The notes under the pieces: generated by a model
The model's input: the letters and a program-made list of their open reading frames with translations, nothing else
The model's database searches: none
Told to the model about the DNA's origin: nothing
Assembly (NCBI GenBank): GCA_020086605.1
Contig: JACBWW010000091.1
Span: 801,504 to 865,503 of the forward strand
Length of the DNA: 64,000 nt
From: Lanius collurio
Lineage: Eukaryota > Chordata > Aves > Passeriformes > Laniidae
Direction of reading: 5' to 3'
Position numbers and translations under genes: made by a program
Shown: in pieces, positions 29,101 to 40,728 of the stretch
How the letters are laid out: each line of letters begins with the position of its first letter
How positions within the stretch are numbered: position 1 is the first letter of the stretch

Positions 29101-30355
29101 GAATTCTTCTGGTTTTGTAGCTGAGAAATTACTGTGTCCATCTAATACCCTCTGCACTTGATATTTTCAAATAAAACCAGGGAGCTCTATTTCTTAAAGA
29201 CAACACTTCAATAATTCCTAACATGTCCACAGGAGAGCCCAGCGAGGACTTACATATATAGACAAATAAGAGCAAGATGCCAAAATCCCTGGTCAGGCAT
29301 TTGGTTTCTGATTGAGGTTTTGTACTCTAGAGGGAGTTTTTGCTTCCTTCTGAAGTGTTTCTTTATCCCTCCATGCAGGAAAGAGGGTGATTCTGAATTT
29401 ATGAACATCATCGCTAATGAGATTGGAACAGAGGTGAGTCCCTGATGAAGACTAAACTGACACCACTGTTTTTTCACCCCAGCTATACAAGGATAGAGGC
29501 TGGACAGGCTGCTGTTCATGCCACAGTCCTGAGCTGCAGATCTGGTTCCTTTGACTGGTACCTGAGGTTACCTGTCCCCAGCAACCTCAGTTTGTAGGGC
29601 AGTCACCAACAGTGAGAATTCAGAGCACTGGGGAAGAGCCTTAGCCCCCAAGAGCCCTCATTGGCTGAAATAGGTTAGGATAGGATTAGGCAGATGTAGA
29701 ATAGAAAGAAGAGAAGGTTTCAGTCACAGTCACCTAATTCAACGGCCAACTGTATCCTTTAAACTTGGGATACCCTGGTACTGGTCTGTCCCAACAGCAC
29801 ATGACTGAGCACAAAAGGTTCAGTTGCCACTTCCTTTTTACTTTTTTCAAGCAATCTCAGTCCAGTAATGCACACAGACTTTTGAACTGTCAGTTTGTTG
29901 TTGCTGTCCTGTGGCCAATGTCTGTCCTCTCCTTGGACGAGGAGGGCATTGATTTATCTGGAGCAAGGCCCATCTCTCCACAGGAAACTCTGCTATTCCT
30001 GACTGTGGGAGATGAAAAAGAAGCAGGACTCTTCCTTCTAGCTGGACCTGTTGAAGCAGTTGAAAATTTAGGTCCCAGGTAACATGTTCTGTGATTTGTT
30101 TAACATGAGTTAGAATTCTGATGTTGCAGACTGAGCAGCTGCACAGTGTGATCCAGGCACGGATCTGTGTTTGCTGCCTGGAGCAGGTTGGGCTTCAGCC
30201 CGTGGTGTTGTTGCTGCAGGGTGGCAGAACTGCTGGGTGGGAAAGGAGCTGGGAAGCGTGGCCGCTTCCAGGGCAAGGCAGCCAAGATGAGCCGTCGAGG
30301 AGAAGTGCAAGCTCTGCTTCAGGAATTCATTAGCCATCAAAACCCTGAAGGATAA
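26105..30355 (+). CDS. AARSD1: AARSD1, alanyl-tRNA editing protein (AlaX-type)
   Basis: Twelve exons: 26105-26143, 26223-26345, 26415-26574, 26985-27042, 27352-27508, 27599-27715, 28333-28463, 28568-28634, 28826-28917, 29379-29433, 29984-30078, 30220-30355; 409 aa (human about 412). AARSD1 is a free-standing editing domain that hydrolyses Ser-tRNA(Ala) in the cytosol. The zinc/active-site motifs are intact: HSGQH across the exon 3/4 junction (HxxxH) and CCGTH in exon 6 (CxxxH). Other conserved blocks are LEDTILFPEGGGQPDDRG, IRDRVPVTVREL, KEGDSEFMNIIANEIG, ETLLFLTVGDEKEAGLFLL and the basic tail GKGAGKRGRFQGKAAKMSRR. It uses its own ATG in exon 1 with no fused PTGES3L exons visible. Frame and phases are continuous throughout. 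Confidence 0.96.
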
Positions 30356-30419
30356 GAAACAATTCTCAAAGTAGGTTTGTCTTCCCTCTGCATAGGCTCC
30401 ACTAACTTTTCCACCAGAG

Positions 30420-30425
30420 AATAAA
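30420..30425 (+). terminator. Poly(A) signal of AARSD1
   Basis: AATAAA lies 65 bases after the AARSD1 stop codon, giving a short 3' UTR. Confidence 0.7.
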
Positions 30426-30923
30426 GACCTGAACCCAACAGCTGGTGTGCACATGCTCTGCATGGGCTGGTTTGGTGCTCATGGAAACGGGGAGGGGATC
30501 TGCCATTGACACCTTGCTGCAAGGGCTCATTTCTCAAGACAAATAGTACAGGGATTAACATAGTCCTTAGTTAACCACTTTGTAGGGTTCCTAAACCCAG
30601 AAGGGGCCTCCCATTGGCAGTATTTTGGGGCAGTTTGCTTTGCACCAGTTGCTGAGGAGGAGTTGCTTGGCACGAACACTCAAGGTAGAGGCAACTGGTC
30701 CCCCCAGACACCTTGGGCTGGGCAGGGAGCAGCTGGCAGGGAGAGCAGGTGCCCCATAGGCAGGAGATCATTCCCCATCATGTACCAAGTCCTTTCCCTT
30801 AGTGGGGCACAGTTGTTACTGGCTGTTTTCTGACCATCAGTAGTGTCCCAGGCTGATGCAGCTGTAAACTCCCTCGGGATCAGGCTGTTGCCAGTGTTCC
30901 CTCAGCTCACCTTTCCTGCCCAG

Positions 30924-31928
30924 GCAGGCCTTGGAGCTGCTGCAGTCTCCTCTGGAGGAACTAAAGGGTGCTGCGGAGCCACAACGGGGCACACCAGGTA
31001 ATTTGAGAATTTACCCTTCCCCTTCTTGCTAGAAATGGTATGAAAGGTTTACTCCAGATGTTGGTAATACACAGAGAAATAGAAACTTCCTAAGGAAGTT
31101 TATCTGTCATGAGCAAGGGGATGGAGCAGCCCCAGCAGATAGTGTTCCTGCCAATGGCTGCTGTGACTGCTGCATGGCCACAGCCTATGGCTGAGCTGTT
31201 GGGATGGCATCAGAACACAGGGAACACCACTGAGGCCTGGAACTGGGTGCGGGGTCAGTGCTGCAGGGGCTGGTGCTTTGGGAGCAATCCTGCACATGCA
31301 CACAGAGAGTCTGGCAGGAAGAAAGTATCTGCACCTTCCTATCTATTTTTGACTCTCTCAGACTGAGTGAGGATGTTTACAGAGAAAGTTCACAGCCAGG
31401 CTGTGCAGCCAGCACAACCTGGAAGGCAGCAGGCTGAGCCCACAGGACTTCTGCTGCCGAGTGTGCACGGGGCTGAGGCAGGGGCTGGGAGAGTGAGGTG
31501 GCCTGACCCAAACCCCCCAGCACAGCCAAATGCCAGCTCTGTCCCCAACACCCTGGGGGCTCAGCACAGCCCCAGCTGAGCCAGTTGGTCCCAGAGCTGA
31601 GCTTGTTTCTGTAAGCAGCAAAGTGACACAAGTTTGTCCCTGTTCCTGACACAAGGTGCACCCAGAAACCTTGGAAGAACAGCACAAAAAGCAGCTCATT
31701 GTCCCCACTGTGCTGTCCAGCTGCAGCTTGGGGCAAGAGGTAAAGAACCAGGGCACCAGGCTGTCCTTCCCTTTGGCTTGAATGTGTCTTGCAGGTGTTG
31801 AGGGTCTTCAGCACCCAGGAGAAATGTCCTTCCTCTACCATCTGCAGGCCATGCCACAGCCCTGCACCCAGGAGCTGATCCCCCATCCCATGGTGCTGGC
31901 CAGCAGGACGCTCAAACTCACCAGCTAA
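30924..31928 (+). other. Two orphan exon-like blocks, possible alternative 3' end of AARSD1 or an unidentified gene
   Basis: Block 1 (30924-30997) follows a good acceptor (TTTCCTGCCCAG) and ends at a GTAATT donor. Block 2 (31795-31928) follows TGTGTCTTGCAG and stays open to TAA at 31926-31928, with AATAAA 16 bases later. Joined, they read QALELLQSPLEELKGAAEPQ ... MSFLYHLQAMPQPCTQELIP ... SRTLKLTS. Block 1 accepts phase 2, the phase left by AARSD1 exon 11, so splicing past exon 12 would keep frame. I do not recognise the peptide. Sequence from 30426 to 30923 shows no convincing further exon. The blocks could also be chance splice sites or a gene fragment. Confidence 0.25.
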
Positions 31929-31940
31929 ACAACCTTCAGC

Positions 31941-31949
31941 TTTAATAAA
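31941..31949. terminator. Overlapping poly(A) signals on both strands
   Basis: AATAAA at 31944-31949 (+) would end the orphan blocks. TTTAAT at 31941-31946 is ATTAAA on the minus strand and could end G6PC1, whose stop is about 620 bases away. From 31950 to 32564 no coding exon was recognised, which fits a G6PC1 3' UTR. Confidence 0.45.
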
Positions 31950-32564
31950 ATACCTCCTGTGCACAAGCAGAGCCCCGGTGCTGTGTGCAGAGATACAGGT
32001 TCAGTTTGTACACGTGGGGGTACGTGCCCCCCACGCTGCGTCACACAGGGGTGAATACCGAATGTCCCAGGGCTGGGGTGGTCCCCACACTGGCACTTCA
32101 TCTCCATGTCACCATGTCTGCCCCTTCCTGTCACAGAGCTGCCTCTTCAGCACAACCCAGACATGCAGGGGTGAGAACCCTGCTCCCAGTAGTCCCCAGT
32201 GGGACTGGTGCCATCCCCAGCCCTGCAGTGCAGAGGTGGAATTGTCCCCACGAGCTGCAAGGGAGTGCAGGACCTCCCTCTGCTGCTGCTGAGTGCTGGG
32301 CAGGTGCTTCCCACCTGTGGGTGCAGGAGGGACAGAGTCCTGGGCATGCAGGGCTCTCCGTGCCATCAGCCAGCCACAGACCGGTGTGACCGACACTGTG
32401 GCTCCGTGTTGTGGGAGCCACCCAGCACCACTGGCCCGGCCTCCACGGTGCTCTCCCAGGGCAGGGTCAGCCTGTGTAGGTTCAGCGGGAAGCAAACAGT
32501 GGCTGAGGTGCACTCAGGGCCTGGTAGCTGCCCCTTGAGCCCAGGGCCGGGGTGTCTGCCTGCC

Positions 32565-34773
32565 TTAGGCAGCCTTTTTGTCCTGTGTAGCCAGGAGCTG
32601 GGAGAGGCAGTAGGGGATGAGGCCGACAGTAGCCAGTGGCACAGCCGCACTCTTGCAGAAGGAGAGGGCGTAGAAGAGCAGCTGCATGTGGGAGGGTGGC
32701 TTGAAGGCATCGAAGATGTGGAGGATGAGGAGGGAGACAGCGATGCAGCCCAGGCGGAAGGGCAGCTGCTGGGCCTGCTTTAACCGGCGGCTCTCCTGGT
32801 ACATGTGGGAGTTGAGGGCCAGTCCCAGCCCAAAGAGGATGCCCAGGTTACGGAGGAGGCTGGCAAAGGGAGTGGTGTCAATGTGGACCCACTCAGGGCG
32901 GCTGCACCACTTCTGCGCCTTCTCCAGTGTCCAGAGCAGGTCCACACCGAACGTCCAGAGCAGCAGGTAGAAACCCAGGGTGAAGCTGAAGAGGAACAAG
33001 GTGATGCCCAGGTACCGACGGAAGCTGGCATCGTAGATGCAGCGGACGTGATGGAAGGTCTTGGCCACGGCCATCCCTGCCAGTAACAAAGTGGGAGCAT
33101 TGGTCAGTGCTGCAGGTGCTGCAGTCCAGCACAATGGTGCTGCAGGAAGAGGGATGGGGGGTCAGATACACTCACCTGAGAAAACCCCTGCAATCACCTG
33201 GTGAGGGAAGTGAGCAGCAATGAAGACTCGGGACACGCAGACGCAGCCCTGAACTGCCCAGAACCCCATCCAAAGCACTGTCCACAGCACCCTGTGAGGG
33301 ACAGGAGGCCATGTCAGTGCCAGGGCCAGCTTGCCCTGCCCATGGCACTGCCATCACCTACTCCAAACAATGCCTGGCTGCCTGCTGAGGCTGTCCTCAT
33401 GCAGACCCTACTGAGGTGCATCAACCCAGCTGTTGGTCCACAGCCTTGTGCCTTGGTGGGCTTGGCTGTGCTTCTCAGTGCTGGAGCTGCCTCTGCCTAT
33501 CACGGGTGGTTTTGGCACATAGCTTACCAGTATCTGAGTGTCCTTGACTGCTTCTTTCCCTCAGCAGCAGAGAGGAGGGCCGTCACCATGACATAGTACA
33601 CGCCTGCTGCACCCATGGCATGGCCAGACGGGCTCCCTGGGCAAGAAGAGAGACTCAGGTCAGACTCTGCATGGGCCAGAGCTGAGCACAGGCAGGGGTT
33701 TGTACTGAGGTACAAAGGTCTGCTCTTTGGAGGGGCTACTCTGCCTCCTTCCACTGTGGGCACAGGAGCACAGCAGTAGCGACCATCTCTCCAGAGCTGC
33801 CCAGGGGCATGTGCCACCTGCAGGCTGCCAGCCACAGCCCTGGCCGGGCCAGCACCTCCCTCCTTGTGTGCGCAGGTCAACCTGCTGGGGCTGGGGGATC
33901 CTACCAGTGCTTGGAGAACCCTACCTGGACCAGTCTCACAGGTGAGTGGGAACTGCTGGATCTCTGGTGCAGAGTTGTTGCCGTAATAGTCCGTGTCAAG
34001 GACCCACCAGTATGGTCTCTCCCCAAAGAGGATCCTGAAAAGAAAAGAGAAGGGATCTGGGCAGGTCCTGGGCACAGCTGCAGCCTTAGATCTGTGCTGG
34101 GAGATGGAAGAAGCAAAGGACCCACAAGTGGTCCAGGGCATCCTGACAGAGACAGCACCCAGCTGATTGCTTGGTTCTGACAGCTGACATTGCCTGTCCA
34201 TGTCCCCATCCCCAGCCCTGAGCGGGAAGGGCAAGAACTGCCTGGAAGGAAGTCAGTGTGACCTCCTGTGGTGAGGGGCTCTGTGAAGATCCCTCCACAC
34301 AGCACCACAGCCCTGGCTGATGGGAAGCTCTGTTTGCAGGAAGCTCCATCTCTCTGTTTGGCACTGGGAAGAGGGGAGCTGTTGCTGCATGGCTTGGAAG
34401 GAGTGACCATTGTCACTGCACAGCTGGAGCTGAACTCTGGGCTTTCTTCTACTCCAGCACTGGGGCTGAGAGCACCCGTCTGGCCCTCACCAGTCCAGGT
34501 ATGCCAACACACTCGGCGAGAGTGTTGGCTCAGAGCCACTCACCACTTGAAGACGAGGTTGAGCCAGTCTCCAATTACAGCCACCCAGATGAGCCTGATG
34601 CCCACTGCTTCACTGAAGTGGAACCAGATGGGGAAGAGGACAAAAAAAGCATTCCTGAGATCAGCAGCATAAGAGATGAAGAGGAACCAGTCCTGGGAGC
34701 CCTGGAAGCGCTGCTGCAGCCAGTGTGTCGTCTGGATGCCCATGTCGTGCAGGAGGTTCATGTTGGCCTCCAT
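32565..34773 (-). CDS. G6PC1: G6PC1, glucose-6-phosphatase catalytic subunit 1
   Basis: Five exons: 34544-34773, 33925-34034, 33528-33636, 33176-33291, 32565-33076; 358 aa (human 357). This multi-pass ER enzyme hydrolyses glucose-6-phosphate in the last step of gluconeogenesis and glycogenolysis in liver and kidney. The phosphatase signature is intact: Arg83 in [15 protein letters not shown], His119 in GSPSGHAMG, and the nucleophile His177 in [13 protein letters not shown] (human His176; one residue longer here). The Asn96 glycosylation sequon (NNS) is present. The C-terminus reads DKKAA, a KKxx ER-retrieval signal. It starts [19 protein letters not shown] box and a cAMP-type element lie upstream. 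It is the liver-type gene, by sequence and synteny with AARSD1. Confidence 0.97.
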
Positions 34774-34838
34774 CCTGCCCTGCTGCCACTGCCCTCGGCG
34801 TGGCTCTGGCTGTCCCGTACTCCACTGTGCCCCTGGGG

Positions 34839-34972
34839 TTTTATACTCTGCAGGGCCTTGTTTGCAGCAGGCAGGTCGCTGTCCCAGCACTGATCTTTGG
34901 ACCCAAAACCACTCTTTCCAAAGGTACATCACCAGGGGGTTGTAACAAACATGTTTGGAACAACTTACGTAA
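34839..34972 (-). promoter_or_regulatory. G6PC1 promoter: TATA box, FOX site and CRE/CEBP palindrome
   Basis: On the minus strand a TATA box (TATAAAA, 34839-34845) lies about 70 bases upstream of the ATG. A double FOX motif (AACAAACATGTTT, 34944-34956) and a perfect TTACGTAA palindrome (34965-34972) follow. The palindrome would be about 155 bp upstream of the expected start site. From memory, mammalian G6PC1 promoters carry a CRE of this sequence near -160 beside FOXO/insulin-response sites, so hormonal control looks conserved. Confidence 0.7.
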
Positions 34973-37785
34973 AAGGGGAAAATGGGCTTCGAGGGCACGT
35001 GGAGGCAGGGTGCTCCAACCCCAGCCCCATCCCCTGCCCAGCACCATCCCCTTGCTCAGTGGGATCCTGCAGTCCTGGCTCCTCCAGCTATCCAACAGCA
35101 CAGCTCAGCTGCTCCGACTGAACTGCAGCCTTTGCTCTGCTATCCCACGCTCTGTGTGACAGTCCTGCAGGGCTGCCATGCCCAGGGTTGACAATTGCTC
35201 TCATCTCGCTGCCATCCCCCCATGAACCACCATGGCAGCACGGCAAGGATGCCCAGGAGCATGGAGTGGGTGCACAGAGCAGAGGGCAGACTGCCCACCC
35301 CCCTCCTCCTTTGCCAGGCTAATATAGCCAGAACTTCGCATAATGGGAAACTTTCAGAGCCATTCCTGGAGGTCCCTGCAGTCCCAGACAGCCAGGCCTG
35401 GGACGCTCCTTGTTGCCAGCCATGTTCTTCTGATCTCCAGTGGTGGGCTGAAGGACCTTTGCAAATAGGGACAGCATTTCTCCTCCCAGCACCACACCAC
35501 TGGGTTAATCCCTTCTGCCCCATCAGACGCAGGCTGTAAGGACAGAGCCAAATACCCCATTCATCCTCCAGTGCCCATGGCTGTCCCCTCAACCCCAGCC
35601 ACACTCTGCTGTCTCTTGTGGCAGTGCTGGCACCACAACTTCGTCATCCACAACTGCCAGTGCAAGGACAGGGTGCCCAGACAGCACCCACCGCAGCGGA
35701 ACAGGCAGCAAGGCGTTAATGATCAACAGCTGGTGAAACGCATCACTTATCTCTCTCCTGAGAAAACTCAGGTCAAGATCCTTGAACCGCTGCCCTGTGC
35801 TGTTTGTGAGAACTGTGTCCAGTACTGAGTCCTGCTCACAAACAGCAGGAGCTCCAGGCCCCATTCTGCCCCCTCTGCCCGGGCAGAGCCCAGGGAGCCA
35901 TGTGGTCTGACAGGTGAAACGCTGGCAAACCTCGCTCCCTGGGATACGGGCATGGATGGCCTGTGAGAGAAGCAGGCAAAGGCTACAGACTCAGCCCTGC
36001 TGCAGGCACATCCTGTCCAGCCAGGCCTTGCTGCACCCAAGGCAGATGGTCCCAGACCCTGGACTGAGCTCCTGACCTACACAACATCCCAACAAAACAG
36101 AAGTTTGCATAGAAATGGAATTACTCTTGCAAAACAAATTCCCCGACAGCTCATTCCAGGGTCGTCATCTGAGAATGGCTTCGGCCAGCGTGAAGGAATG
36201 CAACAGATTTGGCTTCTGTTCCAAAAATATTTTGAAACCGTCAGCAATAAATCCTTCACAGGAGATTTCACAGCAGAAAACGGGGCAAAAGGTGTTGGGG
36301 GATGGGGACTAGCACTCCAGTCCCCTTGGAAAAAGTCACTGCAGGAAAACTGGGGCCATAGTGGGGAGTGGGCAGGAAGCAGGATGGAAGCAGTCACCTC
36401 CTCCCTCCCAGCACAGAGGACAGAGGGGCTCAGCCCAGTACTCCTCTGCCCAGTGCCAGGTGCACATGCCACAGGTCAGGACTGTGCCAGAGCTGCCAAG
36501 GTGCACATGGTCCCAGTGCCACTCCATGCCCTGCCCTGTGGATAAATCCCTGGCCCCAAAGTCACTGTGTGGACCTGGGGCAGGGCAGGACAGATGGAGC
36601 TGCCTGGGCACTGCAGGGTTCTGCATCCTGGCCAGTCTGACCATTGCTCATCCCCTGCACCGAACAGCCCTGGCAGCAGCACTGCTGGGGATGTGCACTG
36701 TAAACTGGCTGGCTTTCCCAGGGAAGGAGTAGGGCCAGGCTGGGGGAACCTGATTTCTGCCCTGGGTCTGTACACACCGAGCCCAGGACCAGCTGGCAGC
36801 CCTGCTGTGTGACTGCAGTGCCAGCAGCTGGGACATGGTGTCCCCGTGATTCCCAAGGTTCCGGATGCAGCTATGGCAAGTGCAGCACCAGTGTCAGTGC
36901 CAGTGTTTGGTGCAGAATGTTCCCAGATGGCCACAAGGTGCAGGCTGGGCTGTGGCAGCATGCTGGTCACTGCATCAGCACACAAGCAGAGTCCAGGCGG
37001 CACCACACACACGTGGGCACACGGCCGTGGGCAGGGAGCTGGCTGGCCACGACCTTCCTCTCGCACAAGGCCTGAGAGGAGCCTCTGGGCACAGCCCCTG
37101 CTGTCACCTCAGGGCACCCAGGGACCACTGCAGCCTCACCCTGAGCCATGGCCTGATTTGCCCCTCCTCCCAACCCCTCTCGCCTGTGCTGCAGCAAGCT
37201 CAACGGGCTCCCAGGGGAACACACCACAGCCATTAGGGCTTCTCAAGCCCCTCATATCCTGGTTCTGGACAGACCCATCCACTACAGCAAGGGGTCAGAG
37301 GGAATGGATACCCACCATGCCCGCACCTTGGTGAGTGCTTAGCATCTGCAGCCGTGTGCCAGGGCTGGCACTGGCCTCACTAAGCTTCTTGGTGTTCCCA
37401 TCCCAGCCTGGCACTGTGGGGATGGGCTCTGTGGGCTGTGGGATCCCGCAGCCCAGAGCTGCACGTGCAGCTGGGGGTGTAGAAGCAAGGGTCCCCACAG
37501 AGCGGGGCTGAGCACACTGGGCAGCAGCCAAGCCCAGGACTGATTAACGCAGCTCAGAACAACTGTTAAACATTAACTCCCTTGTTTGCTCCGTGCTGGG
37601 CACTGTGCCGGACACTGAGGTGGCCCCACATCCCTTGGACCCCCGCAGAGCTGAGCCAGGGCCATCCCTTACAGGCCACCAGCTCCCACAGCATCAGCCA
37701 CGCTGGGGTCTGGCCCAGGCCACAAGAACCCCAGCAGCACCCAAGAGCTCCGCAAGTTTGTCCAGGAAAAGCACCGGAGTGCCTG
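34973..37785. other. G6PC1-AOC intergenic region, nothing coding recognised
   Basis: There are many short open frames but none with paired splice sites and familiar protein blocks. A small tandem motif (GCCCAGCCCGGGGAGT) repeats near 37820-37860, inside the probable AOC 3' UTR. The part nearest 34973 is upstream sequence of G6PC1. Confidence 0.5.
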
Positions 37786-37791
37786 TTTATT
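37786..37791 (-). terminator. Probable poly(A) signal of the amine oxidase gene
   Basis: TTTATT on the + strand is AATAAA on the minus strand, about 640 bases past the AOC stop. I noted no closer canonical signal. Confidence 0.5.
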
Positions 37792-38426
37792 GGCAAGGCA
37801 GACACGGGACAGCCCAGCCCAGGGAATGCCCAGCCCGGGGAGTGCCCAGCCCGGGGAGTGCCTATCCGGAGGCCCAGCTGTGGGCTCCTCCAGCAGCCTC
37901 CCAGCGAGCCCAGTGCACCGTCTCCATCTGCAGACTTGGCAGAGCTCGGTGGTGCCTGGGCATTGATGCTGCAATGGCTGCGTGGCTGGGAAGGATGCTT
38001 GGGGCATCCTGTGGCTGGTCCACAGCAGCACCACAACACTCATTCCTGCCGCTGTGGGCAAAATTTCGGGTGGACCACAGCTCCAAGGGCAGCTGCCTCT
38101 CTGTGGTATGGAGAACCTCGGCCAGCACTGTCACCCTGTGTGCATCAACATTGGGAAGGTGGTGGGAGCCCCATCCCAGAGGAGGGGAGTGGCTGTGGGC
38201 ACCCCACAGTGCACAGGATGACATGCTGGGTGAACTTAAAGTCACTGCCAGAGGCTGTTTTTCAGAGGCTTTGGGTCCCCCTTTGGCAGTGCTGAAACAA
38301 GAACTGAGCCTCTCTGAAAACCTGACCCTGAGCACGCAACACCCTGGGCAGGGGGAGGGCAGGTGCTGGTGTGGGACAGAGCCCCTCTGAGCACCCACCC
38401 AACAGCCAGCAGCAGCCACTGGCCCA

Positions 38427-40728
38427 TCAGAGCCCACCAAGTGGTGGTGCCAGGCTGAGGTTGAGGAAGCCCCCAAAGTGGAAAGGGGGCAGGCGGGGGG
38501 CACAGGCAGCGGCAGAGGACAGGCAGGCAAGGGGATTGGCCCCACACACCCCGGCGTCCTGTTCACTGCTGAAGTAGACACTGTCAGGTGAATCCACCGA
38601 GGGGTCCTCGCTGAAGTAGTTGTAGGGCCTCAGGAAAAAGCCAACACCGTTCCCCACAGTCACCGTGTTGGGGACATCTTCAGCATGAGGGACGTGCAGG
38701 AACCCCACAGTGATCCAGGCAACCAAGTCCTGGGGAGAGGAGGAACGAGGCATCTGTCAGGCTGAGCAGGACTCTGCCAGCCCAGCAGCTGCTCAGTCTG
38801 GCTCTGGAATGGGTGAAGCCTCTGGGCAGGGCAGGAGCTGGCATGGCCCCGACAAGGCTCAGCTTCTCTCCATCTCAGGGACCCCAGCTTACCTGGTTGG
38901 TGATGGTCTCATTGTTGATGAAGTCAGCAAAGGCGACAGTGGGTGACCAGGGGTCATTCTGGTTGTAGACGCTGGTGCTGGTGGGCTCCTCCTCCTTCCG
39001 CCGGGTTACAGCCAGCTGGTACCTGCCAGCACAGGGGTCAGAGGGGCCCATCCATGCCAGCACAGGGCAGGGCAGCTGTGGCATTGCCAGCTGGGGTGCA
39101 CTGGCAAACTGGGGCTGCATGCATCCCTGGTCTGCCCTGGAGTGAGGAGGGAAAGGGCCGGCAGGGCAGCAGCCCCAGCATCTTCGAGCTTGAGGGGGAT
39201 CCCTTGCTTCCCATGACTTTTCCAGCATGGTTGTGAAACATGAATGGATCCAGGCACAAATGCTGCCACCCAATGCCCAAAGCACTCCCGTAAGCCACAG
39301 CTGCTTCTCCCCCACACAGGCTTCCCCAGCATGAGCTCCCTCAGCTCACCCTGGCGCTGAGTCTGGTCTGTGCTTATCCCAAGCACTCTCCAAAAGACAT
39401 TCTGTCCTCATGGGAAGATGTCACAACCTGGCAATGCCAGTGCTTCCCCTAGGAATTTGTCCTGCAACCTACTTCCCCTCAAAGGGAAAAACACATGGGG
39501 TTGCTCAAAATTAGTCTGACGTGGGGTCAGATTCCTGCCTGTGAACTACCATGAGCAGATGTTATTGAGCAACATTTCAAGGAAATTTCAGAGCCAAAAG
39601 CTATGCACATTTGCTGTTTAACCCTTCCCTGCAGCCTGGTGCAGGCCTACCCAGAGGTGACAGTCTCCCCCCAAGAGGAGCAGAAGCAGGTGAGGCCACA
39701 CATTCCCCAGCCCTGGCACCCACCTGCCCCAGCTGATGGCCCGTTCCATGGAGCTGTTGGTGGGCAGGTGCTTCCCAGCAAAGCTGATGATCTGGATCCT
39801 GTAGCTGCGTGGGTGCTCCCACTTGTTGGGGTTGGGGCTGACAAAGGAGAGGTAGCGGGGCATTGGGGCATTGAGTGGGAATGCTGCCTCCTCCTCCTTC
39901 TCCAGCCTTTCCCTGCGGAGGTATGGCCGCTCAATGGTGTTCTGTGTGCTCCAGGGATCTTTGACAAACTCGTACTCCATGTCCTGGGTCTCCAGGGAAT
40001 TCAGCTGCCCTGTGAAGCATAAGAGAAAACCCTCTTGAGCTCTGCACCCCAGGCAGAGCCTCAGGCCACAGCAAATTGCAGCCATGCACAAAGGTGGCCA
40101 GACCTACCATCAACATCCAGGTCCACCTTGTAGTGGATGTGGTGGAGGTGCATCGTCCCCAGCGTGTAGGGCCCAACCCTGTTGCCATAGTCAGTGCCTC
40201 GGCCATGGAAGAAGGAGGAGCTGATGTAGCCAGTGGCATGCACCCGAACCTCCACTGCCCCACTGCCATGGAACATGAAGTCCCAGATGTAGTCATAGTT
40301 AATGAGCGTGGAGATGGTGCGGATGACCAGCGTGTTCTTCCGCAGCCCGCCATAGTACAAGGACTGCGAGTCGGAGAAGTGGCGCCTCAGAGGGAGGGCA
40401 GAGTCATGCTCAAAAATGCAGAGTGAGTTTTGGTTGGTTTTGGGAGTATCTGCCTCTGCCAGGTAGTGCTGGTCCACATAGGTCGCTGTGTAGGGGCAGT
40501 CGAGGCCCTGGACCAGCTCATAGGCAAACCTGCCGATGCCAAAGCTCCCGTCGAGGTAGCGGGTGGACATGCCCCCAGGGCAGTTGGAGCCGTACAGGGC
40601 TAGCGCTTCCTGGAGACTCAGCTCATAGACAATCCTCTCCCCACGGTACCTGATGTCAAAGAGGCGNNNNNNNNGAATATTGTGGCTAATGCCAGACCAA
40701 GGAGGATGAGCACGGTTTTCAGGTTCAT
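38427..40728 (-). CDS. AOC3: AOC2/AOC3-family copper amine oxidase (membrane primary amine oxidase), incomplete in the assembly
   Basis: Exons 40108-40728 (interrupted by 8 N), 39724-40009, 38893-39022, 38427-38729. The enzyme oxidises primary amines to aldehyde, ammonia and H2O2; in mammals it is a type II cell-surface dimer (VAP-1). The N-terminal signal anchor [18 protein letters not shown] is present. Right after the N run the frame resumes at [20 protein letters not shown], in the catalytic domain. Visible functional residues are the catalytic Asp in YLDGSFGIG, the topaquinone Tyr in INYDYIWD, copper His residues in [14 protein letters not shown], and the third copper His in [20 protein letters not shown]. 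About 345 residues (roughly 1 kb) that should lie between anchor and catalytic domain are missing. Residues are mosaic between AOC2 (YDYIWDF) and AOC3 (TLxNYDY), so the symbol is a best guess. Confidence 0.85.
40667..40674. other. 8-N gap that hides about 1 kb of AOC coding exon
   Basis: The run sits between codon 18 of the AOC frame and a codon corresponding to roughly residue 365 of mammalian AOC3. Eight is not a multiple of three and breaks the frame, so the gap length is not real. Confidence 0.85.

Noticed and set aside
35589..35864. Minus-strand frame with LSFLRREISDAFHQLLIINA as a possible gene upstream of G6PC1
   Set aside because: It has no paired splice sites, no recognised domain and no poly(A) context; it looks like a chance frame.
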